64,000 bases of DNA from Progne subis subis (Eukaryota; Chordata; Aves; Passeriformes; Hirundinidae): assembly GCA_022316685.1 (NCBI GenBank), contig JAKJHU010001684.1:30037-94036 (forward strand), given 5' to 3'. The notes under the pieces are model-generated. The model saw nothing but the letters and a program-made list of their open reading frames with translations, was not told the DNA's origin and searched no databases. The stretch's first letter is position 1; the number at the start of each line of letters is the position of its first letter. Position numbers and translations under genes: made by a program. Below are positions 1-12,800 of this stretch, piece after piece.

Positions 1-175
1 AGGTTGAGGTGACAACCCCTTGACGCACAGATTAAGGCGCTCACCCTGTCAGGAGCAGAGCCTGACTTTGGTACCTGCAGCACATCAGGGAGCTGTGCAG
101 AGCCACCAAAACCCCTCCAGATCACGCAGAACAACCCCCCTTCACCCTCCTCACGCCCCTCAGCCCCATCCCTAC

Positions 176-688
176 CTTATCCGCCAGCCCCTCGCCGTCC
201 TCGGCCAGCAGATAGACCGCGCCGCCCTCGGCCAGCAGGACGGCCGTGTCCGTGGTGGACGACGACCTGGGCCTGCCCTGGTGCTGGTGCAGGACGGCCG
301 CCAGGCCGCCGTCCTGGGGGGCTCTGCGCCCGAGGTGGGGGCTGCTGCCCCTCTGGGGCTCCAGCGAGCCGCTCTTGGCGCGGCGGCCGGCGCCGTGCAG
401 GCTGGCGCCGCGCTTGACCGAGGGCCGCGAGCGGATCTGCTGCAGCACGCGGTTGAAGGCGGTGGGCCGGGCGGGGAGGTCGTGCAGGGACACGGCGTAG
501 GACACGCGGTGCATCTCCGGGGAGCGCTCCTTCTCGTCCGGGGACTCGTGGTCCGAGGCGCCGAGCGCCGGCGGCGCCGCGTCCTGAGAGCTCTGCTCCC
601 GCTCCCGCTCCCGCGAGCGCCGGCGGCTGTGGAAGAGGTGCTTCAGGCCGTGGCCGAACATGGAGCCCTCGGAGAGCTGCTGGATTTT
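176..688 (-). CDS. TMCC2: TMCC2 coding exon 2
   Basis: The acceptor is TTTTCCCCGCAG just above 688 and the donor GTAGGG follows 176. It is 171 codons in phase 0, starting [10 protein letters not shown] and ending EGLADK. The next family exon, which begins the coiled-coil part, is not found in bases 1-175. Confidence 0.93.
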
Positions 689-3600
689 CTGCGGGGAAAA
701 GGGAGGGAAAAGGGTGCTGGTCATCCACCTGGGGGTGGCGGCCACGCTCGCCCCGAGCCCCGAAGGAGAGCTCTGGAGAGATTCCCAAATAAAAGCTCTG
801 GAGAGATTCCCAAATAAAAGCTCTGAAGAAATTCCCAAATCAAAACTCTGGAGAGATTCCCAAATAAAAGCTCTGAAGAAATTCCCAAATCAAAACTCTG
901 GAGAGATTCCCAAATAAAAGCTCTGGAGAGATTCCCAAATCAAAACTCTGGAGAAATTCCCAAATCAAAACTCTGGAGAGATTCCCAAATTAAAACTCCA
1001 GAGAAATTCCCAAATTAAAGCTCCTGAGAAATTCCTCAACCAAAATTCTGGAGAAATTCCCAAATCAAAGCTCTGAAGAGATTCCCAAATCAAAATTCCA
1101 GAGAGATTCACAAATCAAAACTCCAGAGAAATTCCCAAATCAAAGCTCTGAAGAGATTCCCAAATCAAAGCTCTGAAGAAATTCCCAAATCAAAACTCGG
1201 GAGAGATCCCAGAGGGCTCTGGGGACCCTCTGGAGCAGCCCAGAGGGATCTGGGGAAGGGAACAAGTCCTGCTGTACTAGCACTTGGAAATTAGGAAATT
1301 TTAGTGGAAATACTAGAAATACTAGGTATTAGTATTTGGAAATATGAAGCTTTAGTGGAAATATTAAGTATTAGTGGAACTATTGGAAATATTAAATATT
1401 AGTACTTCAAAATACGAATTTTTAGCTGAAATACTAGAAATACCAATATTAGTATTTGGAAATACTAAGCAGTAGAGGAAATATTGGAAATACTAAATAT
1501 TAGTACCCGGAAATACGAATTTTTAGCTGAAATACTAGAAATACCAATATTAGTATTTGGAAATAGTAGTAGAAGAAACACTGGAAATACTAAATATTAG
1601 TACCTGGAAATAAGAAATTTTAGTGGAAATACTGGAAATACTAAGTATCTTGGAAATGCTAAATATTAATGGAAATATTGGAAATACTCGGTGTTACAGG
1701 CCTCAGCCATGGATCAGGCTCCAGCAAGGATCAGGGAATTTTTCCCTGTGGCATTTTCCAAGGACCAGCCTGGCCTGGCTTCTGTGGCCCAGTGCCACCA
1801 AACCCAGCCCAAACTGGGCAGCCACTGGTTTCCAGCAGGGGATTCCCAGGTCTCCCTTTCCCAGGGGATGGATCCCACATTCCCAGGAAAACGCGGGGGA
1901 GGGAATCAGGGTGGAAATCATGAATATGGATGGCGGAACAGATCCTGCTCCCGATTACGGCCAGGGCAGCCAGGGCTCCCTGCAGCCACGGGAATCCAGG
2001 GCTCCACTGCAACGCCCAGATTTGCTGTCCCCAGGGCCACCTCACCTGTCCTGCACAGGGACTGTCCCCAGGGTCACCTCACCCCTGTCATCCTGCACAG
2101 GGATTGTCCCCAGGGTCACCTGTCCTGCACAGGGACTGTCCCCAGGGTCACCTCACCTGTCCTGCACAGGGACTGTCCCCAGGGTCACCTGTCCTGCACA
2201 GGGACTGTCCCCAGGGTCAGCTGTCCTGCACAGGGACTGTCCCCAGGGTCACCTCACCCCTGTCATCCTGCACAGGGACTGTCCCCAAGGCCACCTCACC
2301 TGTCCTGCACAGGGACTGTCCCCAGGGTCACCTGTCCTGCACAGGGACTGTCCCCAGGGTCACCTCACCCCTGTCATCCTGCACGGGGACTGTCCCCAGG
2401 GTCACCTGTGCTGCACAGGGACTGTCCCCAGGGTCACCTCACCCCTGTCATCCTGCACAGGGACTGTCCCCAGGGTGACCTCACCTGTCCTGCACAGGGA
2501 CTGTCCCCAGGGTCACCTCACCTGTCCTGCACAGGGACTGTCCCCAGGGTCACCTGTCCTGCACAGGGACTGTCCCCAGGGTCACCTCACCTGTCCTGCA
2601 CAGGGACTGTCCCCAGGGTCACCTGTGCTGCACAGGGACTGTCCCCAGGGTCACCTCACCCCTGTCATCCTGCACAGGGACTGTCCCCAGGGCCACATCA
2701 GCTGTCCTGCACAGGGACTGTCCCCAGGGTCACCTCACCCCTGTCATCCTGCACAGGGACTGTCCCCAGGGCCACATCAGCTGTCCTGCACAGGGACTGT
2801 CCCCAGGGATGCTGTTCCCGTGACATTTATTCCTGTCCCCAAACCAGCGGGAACCAGGAGCTCCTCAGAGCCGCCCCAGAGACAAAAAGCCGGGATTTTG
2901 GACCAGCTGTGGTGTTCCAGACGTGAGCTGCAGGAGCTACAGATGCAGGAGGATCTCACGGCCCCGCAGAACGGGCGCCCTCCCCTAAAAATCCCGGACA
3001 AGGTCCAAAGCCATCGCTCCCACCACACCTGGAATATTGCCAAGGGATCAGCAGCGGGCTCCTGCGTCCCCACACTCTGCAGGCAGAGCCCTTCCTCCTC
3101 CCCTGAGCCCCTCACAACGCGGATCTCCGTCCTTTCGGGTTCTTCCCGGGAAATATATAACAAACCTCCGGCACCGAACCGCTTCTTGAGGAAATAACGA
3201 TTTAAATTTTATTCTATTTATAGAGTCTCTATGGAAACAGAGGCAGCACTCGAGAGGTAAGAACTCCAAACCCCCAGATTCCTCCCATCCAGGGCACGGC
3301 CGGAGCTGCAGAAGGCCCAAGTGAAAAGAAACAACCAACTCCCTTCCCCGAGGGAGACGAAAACAAACTAAAAGTGGAGCTGGCAGGAAAGGAGGGGAGA
3401 TTTCAGGAGCCAGGAGCCCTCAGGGCTTCTTGGTCCAACAGCTCCAACCGAGGGAAATTCAGCTTCTCAAACAAACTCCCCTCAGGCCCCCTCCGAGTTT
3501 TCCTGAAAGAGGCTTTCACGGGATCTGCACGGGAAAAACGAGGGAAGCAAGGAGAGATCCCAGTTCTGCTTCTCCAGGCTGGAACCCACGGGAATTCCAG

Positions 3601-6600
3601 CTCCGGGTTTGTCTGCTTTAAGGAGCTGTGAGTGGGGCACAAGCGAGTCCTGCGCTGCTGTGGAAGCTCTGCTCTCCCTCGTTTTCCCAGGATATTCCAA
3701 AGCAGAGGCGTTTTCCTGGCACGGGACCGCTCGTGGCTCGGAGCAGAGGCTATTTTGGAACAGCCACTGCGCACTAACCGAGGCAATGGACACAGATTAA
3801 TTTCTCGGCGTGGACAGCTGTAAAACACCCAGGTGAATCCAAAAATATCTTCATTTCTTTGGCCTTTTCCTCCAGCGCAGCCAGGCTCTCCTGCTTGGTG
3901 GTGGGGATTTGGTTTTTATGGACTTCAAAGCCCCTGCTCCGGGTCCCACTGAGCTGGAAAAATCCCATTTCAGCCCAAATCCAGGATACTTTGCAGGAAA
4001 TATGGGACTGGGACTGGGTTTTGCTGTGGACTCCTTGGCAATGCCCCGTGCTCGGCCGTGCCCGGCTCTCCAGGGTGCATTTCCTGCTGAAACCTCCCAG
4101 CTCCTCTGGAAACGATTCCCCGACACCCAAACCCCTTCCTCGGCTTTCAGACGGACACACAAGGAGAGGATCTGGTTGCCACGACCTTGCAGCACGGCCC
4201 CAAGCCGCGAAACCCCGCTCGATTCTTGGGATTCTCCATTATGGATGCATCCCCGAGGCCGCCCAGAGGCTCCAGCCAAGGCTCTGCAGCTCTTCAGAGC
4301 ATTTGCACAAACGGGGGAAATCTCATCCCTCCCCATCCCATATTTCAGGGCACAGAGGGAATTCTCATCCTTTCCCATTCCATATTTTAGGGCACAGTGG
4401 GATATCTCATCCCAACTTCAGGGCACAGAGGGAATTCTCATCCTTTCCCTTCCCATCCCATATTTTAGAGCACAGAGGGAATTCTCAACCTTTCCCATCC
4501 CATATTTCAGAGCACAGAGGGAATTCTCATCCCTTCCCATCCCATATTTCACGGCACAGAGGGAACTCCCATCCTTTCCCATCCCATATTTTAGGGCACA
4601 GAGGGATATCTCATCCCATCCCATATTTCAGGGCACAGAGGGAACTCTCATCCCTTCCTATCCCATATTTTAGAGCACAGAGGGACCTCTCATCCCTTCC
4701 CATCCCATATTTCAGGGATGTGGGGAAGGCCACAGCCCCCAGCCTGCAGCAGGATCCCGGCGGATCCCGTCTGGGGTTTCCAGTCCCGCTGCTGCCTTTT
4801 CCAGCCGATTCTCCCTGGAAGGACCAAGAGGCTCCTGCCACAGCCGGCGCCCTCCAGCCCGGCCGGGGACAGGGTCAGAGCTGTCCCCGAGGGGGGACAA
4901 CCGGCGCGGCTCGGCCCCTTCCCCGGCAGCACCCCGAGCTCCCGCTGCTCCCGCTGCCGCCAGCGCCAGGGAGAGCGTCTGGATGTTCCCAAACGGGAAA
5001 TGAAGCGCTCCCCCACGGGCGCTGCTCCTCCGGGGACATGTGACAAACGTGAGTCACGGCGGGGAGGGCACCGCCAGCCCCGGAGCCACGGCACGGCCCC
5101 GGGAACGCGCCGGGGGTAACGGGAATGCGCCGGGAGTAACGGGAACGGTCCGGGAATAACAGGATCAACAGCCCGGCTGCAGGAATGGTCCGGGAATAAC
5201 GGGAATGGTCTGGGAGTAACGGGAATGGTCCAGGAATAATAATGGGAATGGTCCGGGAGTAACGGGATCAACAGCCCGGCTGCAGGAATGGTCCGGGAAT
5301 AACGGGAATGGTCTGGGAGTAACGGGAATGGTCCAGGAATAATAACGGGAATGGTCCGGGAATAACAGGAATGGTCTGGGAGTAATAACAGGAATGGTCC
5401 AGGAATAACGGGAACGGTCTGGGAGTAACAGGAATGGTCTGGGAATAACGGGAATGCTCCGGGAGCAACCAGAACAGTCCGGGAATAATGGGAATGGTCT
5501 GGGAATAATGGAAACAGTCTGGGAATAATGGGAAGGGTCCGGGAGTAATGGGAATGGTCTGGGAATAACGGGAATGCTCTGGGAGTAACTGGAACGCTCT
5601 GGGAGCAACCGGAACAGTCCGGGAATAATGGGAATGGTCTGGGAATAATGGAAACAGTCTGGGAATAATGGGAAGGGTCCAGGAGTAACGGGAATGGTCT
5701 GGGAATAACAGGAATGCTCTGGGAGTAACTGGAACACTCCGGGAATAACGGGAACGCTCCAGGAGTAACGGGATCAATGGCCCGGGGGTGGGAATGGTCT
5801 GGGAATAACGAGATGAACAGCCCAGGTGTGGGAATCCTCTTGGGAATAATGGAATTCACTGCCCAGGCGTGGGAAAACAGAGATCCCGGGAAAACAGAGA
5901 TCCGGGGAAAACCCTTGGCTCAGGAGAAGTGGGAGTTTTGGATGCAGGGTTTTGGATGGGTCCCATCGCTCCTGCAGAAATCCCTGCCACCAACGGATTC
6001 CCGAGCAGAGCTGCCACACACCAGCTTTGCTCCTTGCCAGAACTTATTTTTTCCTCTCTTTCTTCCCTAACGGAGCCCTGGCTGTCAGCAGAGGAGCCGG
6101 AGCCAGGGCTGGGGAAGGGAGAGCTGCCACAGATCTGCCGGAGTTCAGGGATGGAGGTGACAGCAGGCAGGCTGCAGTTTCCAGGGTGCCACCTCAAATC
6201 CTTCTCCAGCTGGCAGCAAAGAGTTTACTCTGATCCTTCCCATTAACAGGGACAGGAATCTCTGATCCTTCCCTGTTAACAGGGACAGGAATCTCTGATC
6301 CATCCCATTAACAGGGACAGGAATCTCTGATCCTCCCCTGTCAACAGGGACAGGAATCTCTGATCCTCCCCTGTCAACAGGGACAGGGATCTCTGATCCT
6401 TCCCTATCCATAGGAACAGGGATTTCTGATCCTCCCCTGTTAACAGGGACAGGGATCTCTGATCCTTCCCCATCAACAGGGACAGGGATCTGGATTTGGA
6501 GCAGGGACAGCAGGACCAGCTTGAACCCACCCCACCAGCAGCTCCAGAGGGGTTTTGGGGCAGGAAAACTGGGATTTATGAATGATGCACTGGTGGTGGC

Positions 6601-8709
6601 CGTGGCACGGTGCCCGGCGCGGGCAGAAGCCATCCCCAGCTCCGCCTGTGTTCTGCCCAGTTTGAGGATTTATTTTAATTAATTGCTGAGCTCCGAATGC
6701 ATTAAAGGTGAGCACTGGCAGCAAACCTGCGGGAGGGCAGCACAGCCAGCTCGATAAAATCAATGGGGATTCGTCTGGCCTCGGCTGCTGCCGCTGCTGG
6801 ATGGGGCTGCGGGGCCGCTGGAGCTCCAGCTCCGGGCGGGATGTGCCAGCCCTGGAATGCCTGACGTGGTGGGAGCAGCCACGGGAAGCTGCAGCTCCTT
6901 TTGCCCGACATTCCCGGCCCCATCTGTGCCCCAGGTGGGATGGAGAAAGGACGGGGTTGGGAAACGACACCTCGGCCAAGCCTGGACGTCCCGAGCCGCC
7001 CAGCCAAGCCCTGATCTCCACATCCTCACGGATCACGGAATTACAGAATCGGGAAACCACGGAATGGTTTGGCTGGGAAGGGACCTTAAAACTCATACAG
7101 TTCCACCCCCTGCTTTGGGTGGGCAGGAAACCTTCCACCATCGCAGGGTGCCCAAGCCCCCGTGTCCAGCCTGGCCTCGGACACCTCCAGGGATGCAGGG
7201 GCAGCCACGGCTGCTCTGGGATAACCTGCGCCACCCTCCCAGCCCACGGACGTGCCTGGCCCGGGCCCCTCCAGCTGTTTTTGGGGCAGCAGCAGCTGTT
7301 CTCCCGCAGCACCAAAGCCAGAGCAGCCGGGCCAGCGAGGGGAAGGCCCCGGGTGTCACCTGCAGCAGCCACCAGGCTCCCTGCGCCGAAAACAGCCGAG
7401 CTTTCCTCTGGGAGCAGGGATTTCATCTCCTGGCTGCCTTTCTGGAAGGGACGGCTGCAGCACGGCAGTGCCATCGCCTCCCCCGTGACCTTGACCGCGC
7501 CAGCGACGCCTCTGGGGCCACCTGGGCCAGGGGCTCCATCCCGCATCCCACTTTTCCCGGGGCTCTCTGAAAGCGAGGAGCGGCAGCATCCCCTCCGTCC
7601 CAGCTCCCGTGAGCCCATCCCGCTCTGCCCACGGCGCTCCCACGCCTGCACACCCCCAGCTCCACGCTGGGAATTCGACCCTGTTGAACAGCCGGGGGGG
7701 TCGGAGCTGCCTCTTTCCCAGAGCCAGGGGAATCCTGTGCCCGATCTCAGGCCGGATCCCCCCGCCCCGGGATGGGCTCCGTCCCTCCCGCAGCGCTGCA
7801 GAGCCCCGGGATTTGTTTTCCTCATCCAGCGGCCCCGAGGCCCGGCTGGAGCAGCCTGGGGCCATTTCCACACCGTCACTGCCCGCTGCCGCAGCCCCGG
7901 ATCCTCCCGGATCCCCCCGGAGCATCCCCCCGACTCCCAGCAGGGATTTCCCGGGATCTGCGCAGCCCCTCCGCAGCGGGGCAGACCCCAACGCCCTGCT
8001 CGAGCCTGGGATTTCTCCATCCCGGGAGAATCGCTATCCTAGGAGTGTCCTCACTGCAGGACCAGCCCCATCCCGACCCCAGGAGCATCCTCATCCCAGG
8101 GACATCCTCATCCCAGGGGCATCCTCATCCCAGGGGCATCCTGTTCCAGCAACACCCTCATCCCACGAGTGTCTCCATCGCTGGAGCATCCCCATCCAGT
8201 AGGATCCCCGTAACAGGACTGTCCCCATCCCAGGAGCGTCCCAGTCCCAGCAGGATCTCTGTTCATAGGACCAGCCCCATCCCAGGAGCATCCCAATGCA
8301 GGAGCACCCTATTCCCAGGATTATCCCAATCCCGGAGCGCCCCTATCCAGGAGCCATCCCGAATTCTCCAAGGTCACACCTGTAGGACCGAGGGGATGGG
8401 GTTGGTGGCATCCCCGAGCTCCATCGCTCCGGTGACCCCACCGGGATCTCCCCACGCCGGTGACACCACCGGGAGGTCCCCCGCCGATCCTAGGGGATTT
8501 TCCCGGCCCCCGTTTCCCACCGGGACCCTGCCGCCGCTCACCTTCAGATCGGGGGGCTTGGAGCGCGCCGGCGGCGGGACAGCGCCCGCCTCGGGGGCCG
8601 CCGCCGCCTCTCCGGCCTTGCCCTCCATCACGCCGTGACCGGGCGATTCCCCCGCGGCGCCGGGATCCTCCTCGGGCTGCTGCAGCTCGTCCGAGCGGCA
8701 CCGCTTCAT
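176..8709 (-). CDS. TMCC2: TMCC2, transmembrane and coiled-coil domain 2 (5' part, two coding exons; gene continues left of window)
   Basis: Coding segments on the minus strand are 8709-8542 and 688-176. They join in phase 0 to give 227 codons. The start [11 protein letters not shown] is the conserved TMCC2 N-terminus. Exon 2 carries the family segment [20 protein letters not shown], then an [12 protein letters not shown] stretch, [20 protein letters not shown] and [18 protein letters not shown]. The known family protein is about 700 residues, with C-terminal coiled coils and two membrane spans; those exons are not in the window, so the gene is truncated by the window edge and not by mutation. 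TMCC2 is an ER-associated membrane protein reported to interact with APP and apoE (family knowledge). Its ATG is 958 bp from the DSTYK ATG in divergent orientation. Recognition is from conserved peptide blocks and splice sites; the downstream exons were not seen. Confidence 0.93.
771..1205. repeat. 25-bp minisatellite
   Basis: The unit is ATTCCCAAATAAAAGCTCTGG plus AGAG, with spacing exactly 25 bp at its start (781, 806). There are about 17 imperfect copies, beginning 83 bp upstream of the TMCC2 exon 2 acceptor. Confidence 0.9.
1280..1690. repeat. AT-rich degenerate tandem repeat
   Basis: Variants of GGAAATACTAAATATTAGTA recur throughout; copies are strongly diverged. Confidence 0.75.
2035..2815. 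repeat. 32/42-bp minisatellite
   Basis: The 32-bp core contains TGCACAGGGACTGTCCCC. Some units carry an extra 10 bp (form with CACCCCTGTCAT). About 20 copies. It keeps several reading frames open, which makes spurious ORFs. Confidence 0.92.
4320..4725. repeat. 42-bp minisatellite
   Basis: Units contain GGCACAGAGGGAATTCTCAT and CCCATATTTCA; spacing is 42 bp at 4471, 4513, 4555 and 4597. About nine copies. Confidence 0.9.
5110..5830. repeat. 20-bp minisatellite
   Basis: The unit GGAATGGTCCGGGAATAACG and close variants occur roughly 35 times, with some higher-order pattern. Confidence 0.92.
6225..6490. repeat. 33-bp minisatellite
   Basis: The unit holds TCTCTGATCCTTCCC and AACAGGGACAGG; about eight copies. 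Confidence 0.88.
7040..7250 (-). mobile_element. CR1-like LINE fragment
   Basis: GAATGGTTTGGCTGGGAAGG, then ACCTTAAAACTC and CAGCCTGGCCTCGGACACCT, is the reverse complement of the avian CR1 3' end. Truncated, no coding capacity. Confidence 0.75.
8075..8310. repeat. Imperfect CATCCCAGGAGCAT-type repeat
   Basis: Short units of about 15 bp built on CCAGGAGCATCC / CATCCCAGG in TMCC2 intron 1 near its 5' end. Confidence 0.7.
8542..8709 (-). CDS. TMCC2: TMCC2 coding exon 1
   Basis: ATG at 8709 reading [11 protein letters not shown]; 56 codons ending KPPDLK, then a GTGAGC donor (minus strand) at 8541-8540. It lies in a CpG island. The middle ([15 protein letters not shown]) is low complexity and less conserved. 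Confidence 0.93.
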
Positions 8710-9667
8710 CCCGGGAGCGCCGTGCCCGCGGCTGGCGGGGGGCGCTAGGGGCGCGGCGGCGGCGGCGGGCGGCGCCCCGGGGGCCGCTGCGGGGCCCGCG
8801 GGCTGCGCGGCCCCGGCCCGCCCGCCCCGCCGAGCCCGGGCCGGGCGGCGGCTCCGCGCCGCGGCGGCTCCGCGCCCGCCGCCGGCACCGGCATCGCCGC
8901 CGCCGCCGCCGCGCCTGACGGACGGAGCGGCCGGCCAATGGCGGCGCGGGGCAGGAGGAGATCCGCGCGGTGATTGGCGGAGGGCGCTCGAGGGGAGGTG
9001 CCGGGAGGAGGAATGAACCAATGAGGATGCGTGGAACGCGGGGCCGCCGCCGGGGATTCGCGGAGGCGGAGCGGGGCTGGGGACGGGCGCGCCGCCTCCT
9101 GCCGAGCCGCTCCGCGCAGCGCGGGATGGAGGAGCAGCGGGCGGCGTTCCGCCTTCGCCTTTTGCTTCCCTTTATTAAAGATGTTATTTTATGCTCGTTC
9201 TCTTTTTTTGGAGTGTTTTTTCTCGTCCCCCGCGGGGGTGCGCAGAGGCCGCGCAGAGAGGTCGGCGGCCGCGCTTCCAGGGACTCCAGTTTCCAAGAGG
9301 CTTTGCGGCACGACTGACTGCAACTCCCGGCGTCCCCCCGCGGGCCGGGCTAGTGAACTCAATTGAAACATACATGAACTACACCTCCCAGGGCGCCCCG
9401 CGCGCGGGGTGCGCCCGGCCTCCTCCCCCTTTGCCCTGCGGCGCGCCGACAAACGTTCCGCGCACACGCAGCGCGGCCGGTGGAGGCGCTTCCCCTCGGG
9501 AGAAGGCGGCGGCCGCGGGGGTCGGGGGAAGCGGGAGGGGCGGGGGGTGGGGGGGGTCGGGAGGCGAGGAGATCCTCGGGGAGGTTCCCCCGAGGAACGG
9601 CGGCAGCCTGGCAGGGCCCGAGTGCTGCCCGCGGTGGGGAGAGGATAGCGGGGCGGACCCGGAGGAC

Positions 9668-9893
9668 ATGGAGGGCGAGGGGGCCCCGTCATGGCGGGGT
9701 CCCGGCGGGGCCGTGCGGGAGCTCTGCCGCTCCTTCGGCCACTACAACCGGCACCTGGCGCGGCTGCAGCACAACCTGCGAGAGACCAAGAGGTTCTTCC
9801 GCGACGTCAAGTTCTCCCAGGGACATCCCTTCGCCTCGGCGCCTGCCGATGACGGCCCCCCCTCCGCCGGGGATGCGCGTCCCGGGGACGGCG
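9668..9893 (+). CDS. DSTYK: DSTYK coding exon 1
   Basis: The ATG reads MEGEGAPSW and leads into [20 protein letters not shown] and [11 protein letters not shown], the conserved DSTYK N-terminus. Donor GTGAGA follows; 75 codons plus one base. Confidence 0.94.
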
Positions 9894-12800
9894 GTGAGAG
9901 AGGGGCGGGGGCGGGCGGGGCCGGGCCGGGGAGGCCTCGCTGGGGCGGGGGGTTTGAGGATGAGGGGTCTGGGGGGGTAAAGGGAACATCTCTGGCCGTG
10001 AGGGGTCTGTGGGGGGCTTGTGGGGGTCGCGGCGCGGAGCGGAGTGTCCGATTTTGGGGGGGCTGTAATGGGGGTCACAAGGCTGGGGGTGCCTGGAGGG
10101 TGTGAGAGGCTTTGCGGGGTGAAGGGAGGAGGGCAGGGTGGGATTTAGGATGGAGATGAGGATTTAGGATGGATATTGTTGTCCGAGAGGGTGGTGGGGC
10201 ACTGAGCAGGCTCCCCGGGGAATGGGCACAGCTCCGGGAGCGTTCGGAGCCCGCTCCCAGGGATGCGCAGGGTGGGATTGTTGCGGTGTCCGTGCGGGGC
10301 CAGCAGCTGGATCCACGATCCCCGTGCGTCCCTTCCGTGATTTTATGATGGGGACCCTCTCCCTGACCCCACCTGCCGCTCCAGCCCCACAGGGAGGGGG
10401 TTCGGAAGGGGCAGCGCCTGGAGCGGGTGGGATGAAGGGCTGGCATTCCCGGGTCATCCCGGAGCTCCGTGTGGCCTCGTTCAGGGGCTCTCTGGTCATC
10501 TGCTGCTGTTGACAAACAGAGCTGCGGGCGGCACCTCTCCTGCCAGTGCAGGCCTTGGTGTTTCCATAAGACTGTCTCGTGAGAGGAGTTTGGTGTGACG
10601 GGAAACATCCATAAAGATCTTCTTCATTCACCCCCAAACGGCTCCTGAGTCATCTCTCTTGGCCACTTGTCCAGGGTTCTCGTCCAGGGTTCTCATTCCT
10701 GCTTGTCTTGTGCTCCGGTTCATGGTTTCACGTTCGAAGTCTCAAGTTTTTCTGTCTGTATATATATGAAAAACAAGGCTTTGGGGTGATTTGGGGGTGA
10801 CTTTCCCCTTGTGGTACCGTGGAGTTGTGGCTGGAGAGGTTTTGGGAACTCATCGGGATTTTGGGATTTGCCCTTCTCCCCAGGCTGGGTGGGGAATGAG
10901 ATTTTGGGGCCAGGATAAGGTGACCCTGTGATGTTTGGAATTTGGGATTGTTCTGCCTGGAGAAGAGAAGAGAAGGATTTGGGGTGACCTGAGGGAGCTG
11001 ATGAGAAAAGATGGAGTATTTCCAAGGGATGGAGCGCCAGCACACAGGGAATGACTGCCTACTGCCAGAGGGCAGGGATAGATGGGATTTTGGGAATAAA
11101 TCCTTCCCTGGGAGGGTGGGGAGGGGCTGGGATGGAATTCCCTGAAAATCCCTGGGAATCCCTGGCATCCCTGGGAATGTCCCAGGCCGGGTTGGATTAG
11201 TGGATAAAATGGATAAAAAATGGATATAAAGGCAGCCTGGGATAGTGGGAGGTGTCCCTGCCCATGGGATTGGTTTTGTGGAATAACTCCTTAGGCTGAT
11301 GAAAGGAGGATTTCCCAAGGAGCTTCAGGGGATGGAATTTGGCTCTGCAGCCTTTGGAGCTGCTGAAATTTGAATTAATTGGATTTTTTTTTTCTCCTGG
11401 AATCAACACCTCTGTGCTGATATGGAATTAAAAGTGGGTTTATTTACAATTCCTGGTTTGGGTTGGAAAGGGCCTTAAAGCCCATCCAGTCTCACACATT
11501 CCAGGTTGCTCCGAGCCGGTGTTGGACACCTCAACTGATACAAATGTGTGGAGATTAAACCTCGTGGTGCTCAAAGCCGGCTGGAAGTCACGGGCAGCAG
11601 CTCGGAAATGGCCGGAATCCTTGGAAAACCCCTCAGCCCTGGCAAAAACAGGGTCTGGAAACTGGGATAAAGGCGAGCGAGGCCATCCAAGTGCAGGAAA
11701 AGGGATGAGTCAACGCTCGGAAGTCTGTATAGGTTCCGTAAATCCGTGCTGGGGTTGTTGTGCCGTGCTTTGGGTGGATTTGGGGAGGAATCCTGGTGAG
11801 AGCCGCCCTTGTTCCGTGGACAGGCCTCCTTTCATCCCGGGGAATTCATGGGATGCGCGCCCCGGGGCTCCGCCGCGGTTTGGAGTGTCGGTCACACGGC
11901 CCATGGCAGCACGGATCCGGGATGGATCCGGCACGGAGCTCCTGCTCCAGCCCTGGCACTGCTCTGTGGGCACGGGGATGTCGCTGCTTCCCTTTGGGAA
12001 GTTCTGATCCCGATTTTCACTGAGTCCCTCCCAGCCTGGATCCCTGTGTGTGCTGATCACGGAGTGTGGGAACACTGGAAAGGTGTTTTAACCACAAATC
12101 CTGGAGAAAAAACGGATTTGGGAGGGGCTTGGGAAAGGTGTTTTAACTATAGATCCTGGAGAAAAGTTGGATTTGGGAGGACCTTAGGAGAAGTTCTGAT
12201 CCTGCTTTATGCTGGATCCCTCCCGCCCTGGATCCGTGTCCGTGCTGATCACGGGCTGTGGAATCGCAGGGAAGGTGTTTCAACCACAAATCCTGGAGAA
12301 AAGATGGATTTGGCAGGGCCTTGGAGCAGTTTCGCAGTAGCCAAAGGAGCTCCAAGAAGGCTGGAAAGGGAATTTTCACATGGATAAGGGGAATGGCCTC
12401 GAGCTGAAGGAGGGAAGGTTGAGATGGGATGTAGGAAGAAATTCCTCTCTGTGAGGGTGGGGAGGCCCTGGGATGGAATTCCCAGAGGATCCGTGGCTGC
12501 CCCATCCCTGGGAGCGCCCAAAGCCAGGCTGGAGCAGCCCGGGATGGTGAATGGCAGAGGAACAGGATGAGCTTTAAGGTCCAGCCCAAACCATCCCAGG
12601 ATTCTACTTCTCCATCCACATGAACAACCCTTCAATAATTCCAGTTAAGCTGCTGTGTCTCAGTGATTTTTCGGGGATGTTTTTGCTGGACTTAAGGATC
12701 CACAAATTCCTGGAACGAGGAGAGGGAGCTCTGCTGCCTCTTCTCCCTTCAGAACCCTCAGCAGAGAAAAGGCCCTGCCTGTGCAGCCCTCCCTGAATTG

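Larger units (their letters stand above)
689..8541 (-). other. TMCC2 intron 1
   Basis: No supported exon lies inside. It contains at least seven tandem-repeat blocks (listed separately), a minus-strand CR1 fragment at about 7040-7250 and GC-rich non-repeat DNA at 2820-4300, 5850-6230 and 6500-8080. Long open frames here occur on both strands at once, as expected from GC-rich repeats, and none matches a family I recognise. Confidence 0.8.
8480..9900. promoter_or_regulatory. Divergent CpG-island promoter of TMCC2 (-) and DSTYK (+)
   Basis: Very CpG-rich DNA separates the two ATGs (8709 minus, 9668 plus). Three CCAAT elements (NF-Y type) cluster at 8935-8939 (+), 8973-8977 (-) and 9018-9022 (+). 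The first overlaps CCAATGGCGGCG, which resembles a YY1 site. Two sites resemble the ZNF143/THAP11 motif: AACTACACCTCCCAGGG at 9377-9393 and GACTGCAACTCCCGGCG at 9316-9332. No TATA box was noticed. That one island serves both genes is inferred from spacing and composition. Confidence 0.65.

Noticed and set aside
1623..3197. 524-codon plus-strand open frame
   Set aside because: Mostly the 32/42-bp minisatellite in TMCC2 intron 1; no domain, no splice or promoter support.
4690..5859. 389-codon minus-strand open frame
   Set aside because: Made by the 20-bp array at 5110-5830.
6473..8042. Overlapping 440-515-codon frames on both strands
   Set aside because: GC-rich intron with a CR1 fragment; no conserved peptide and both strands open.
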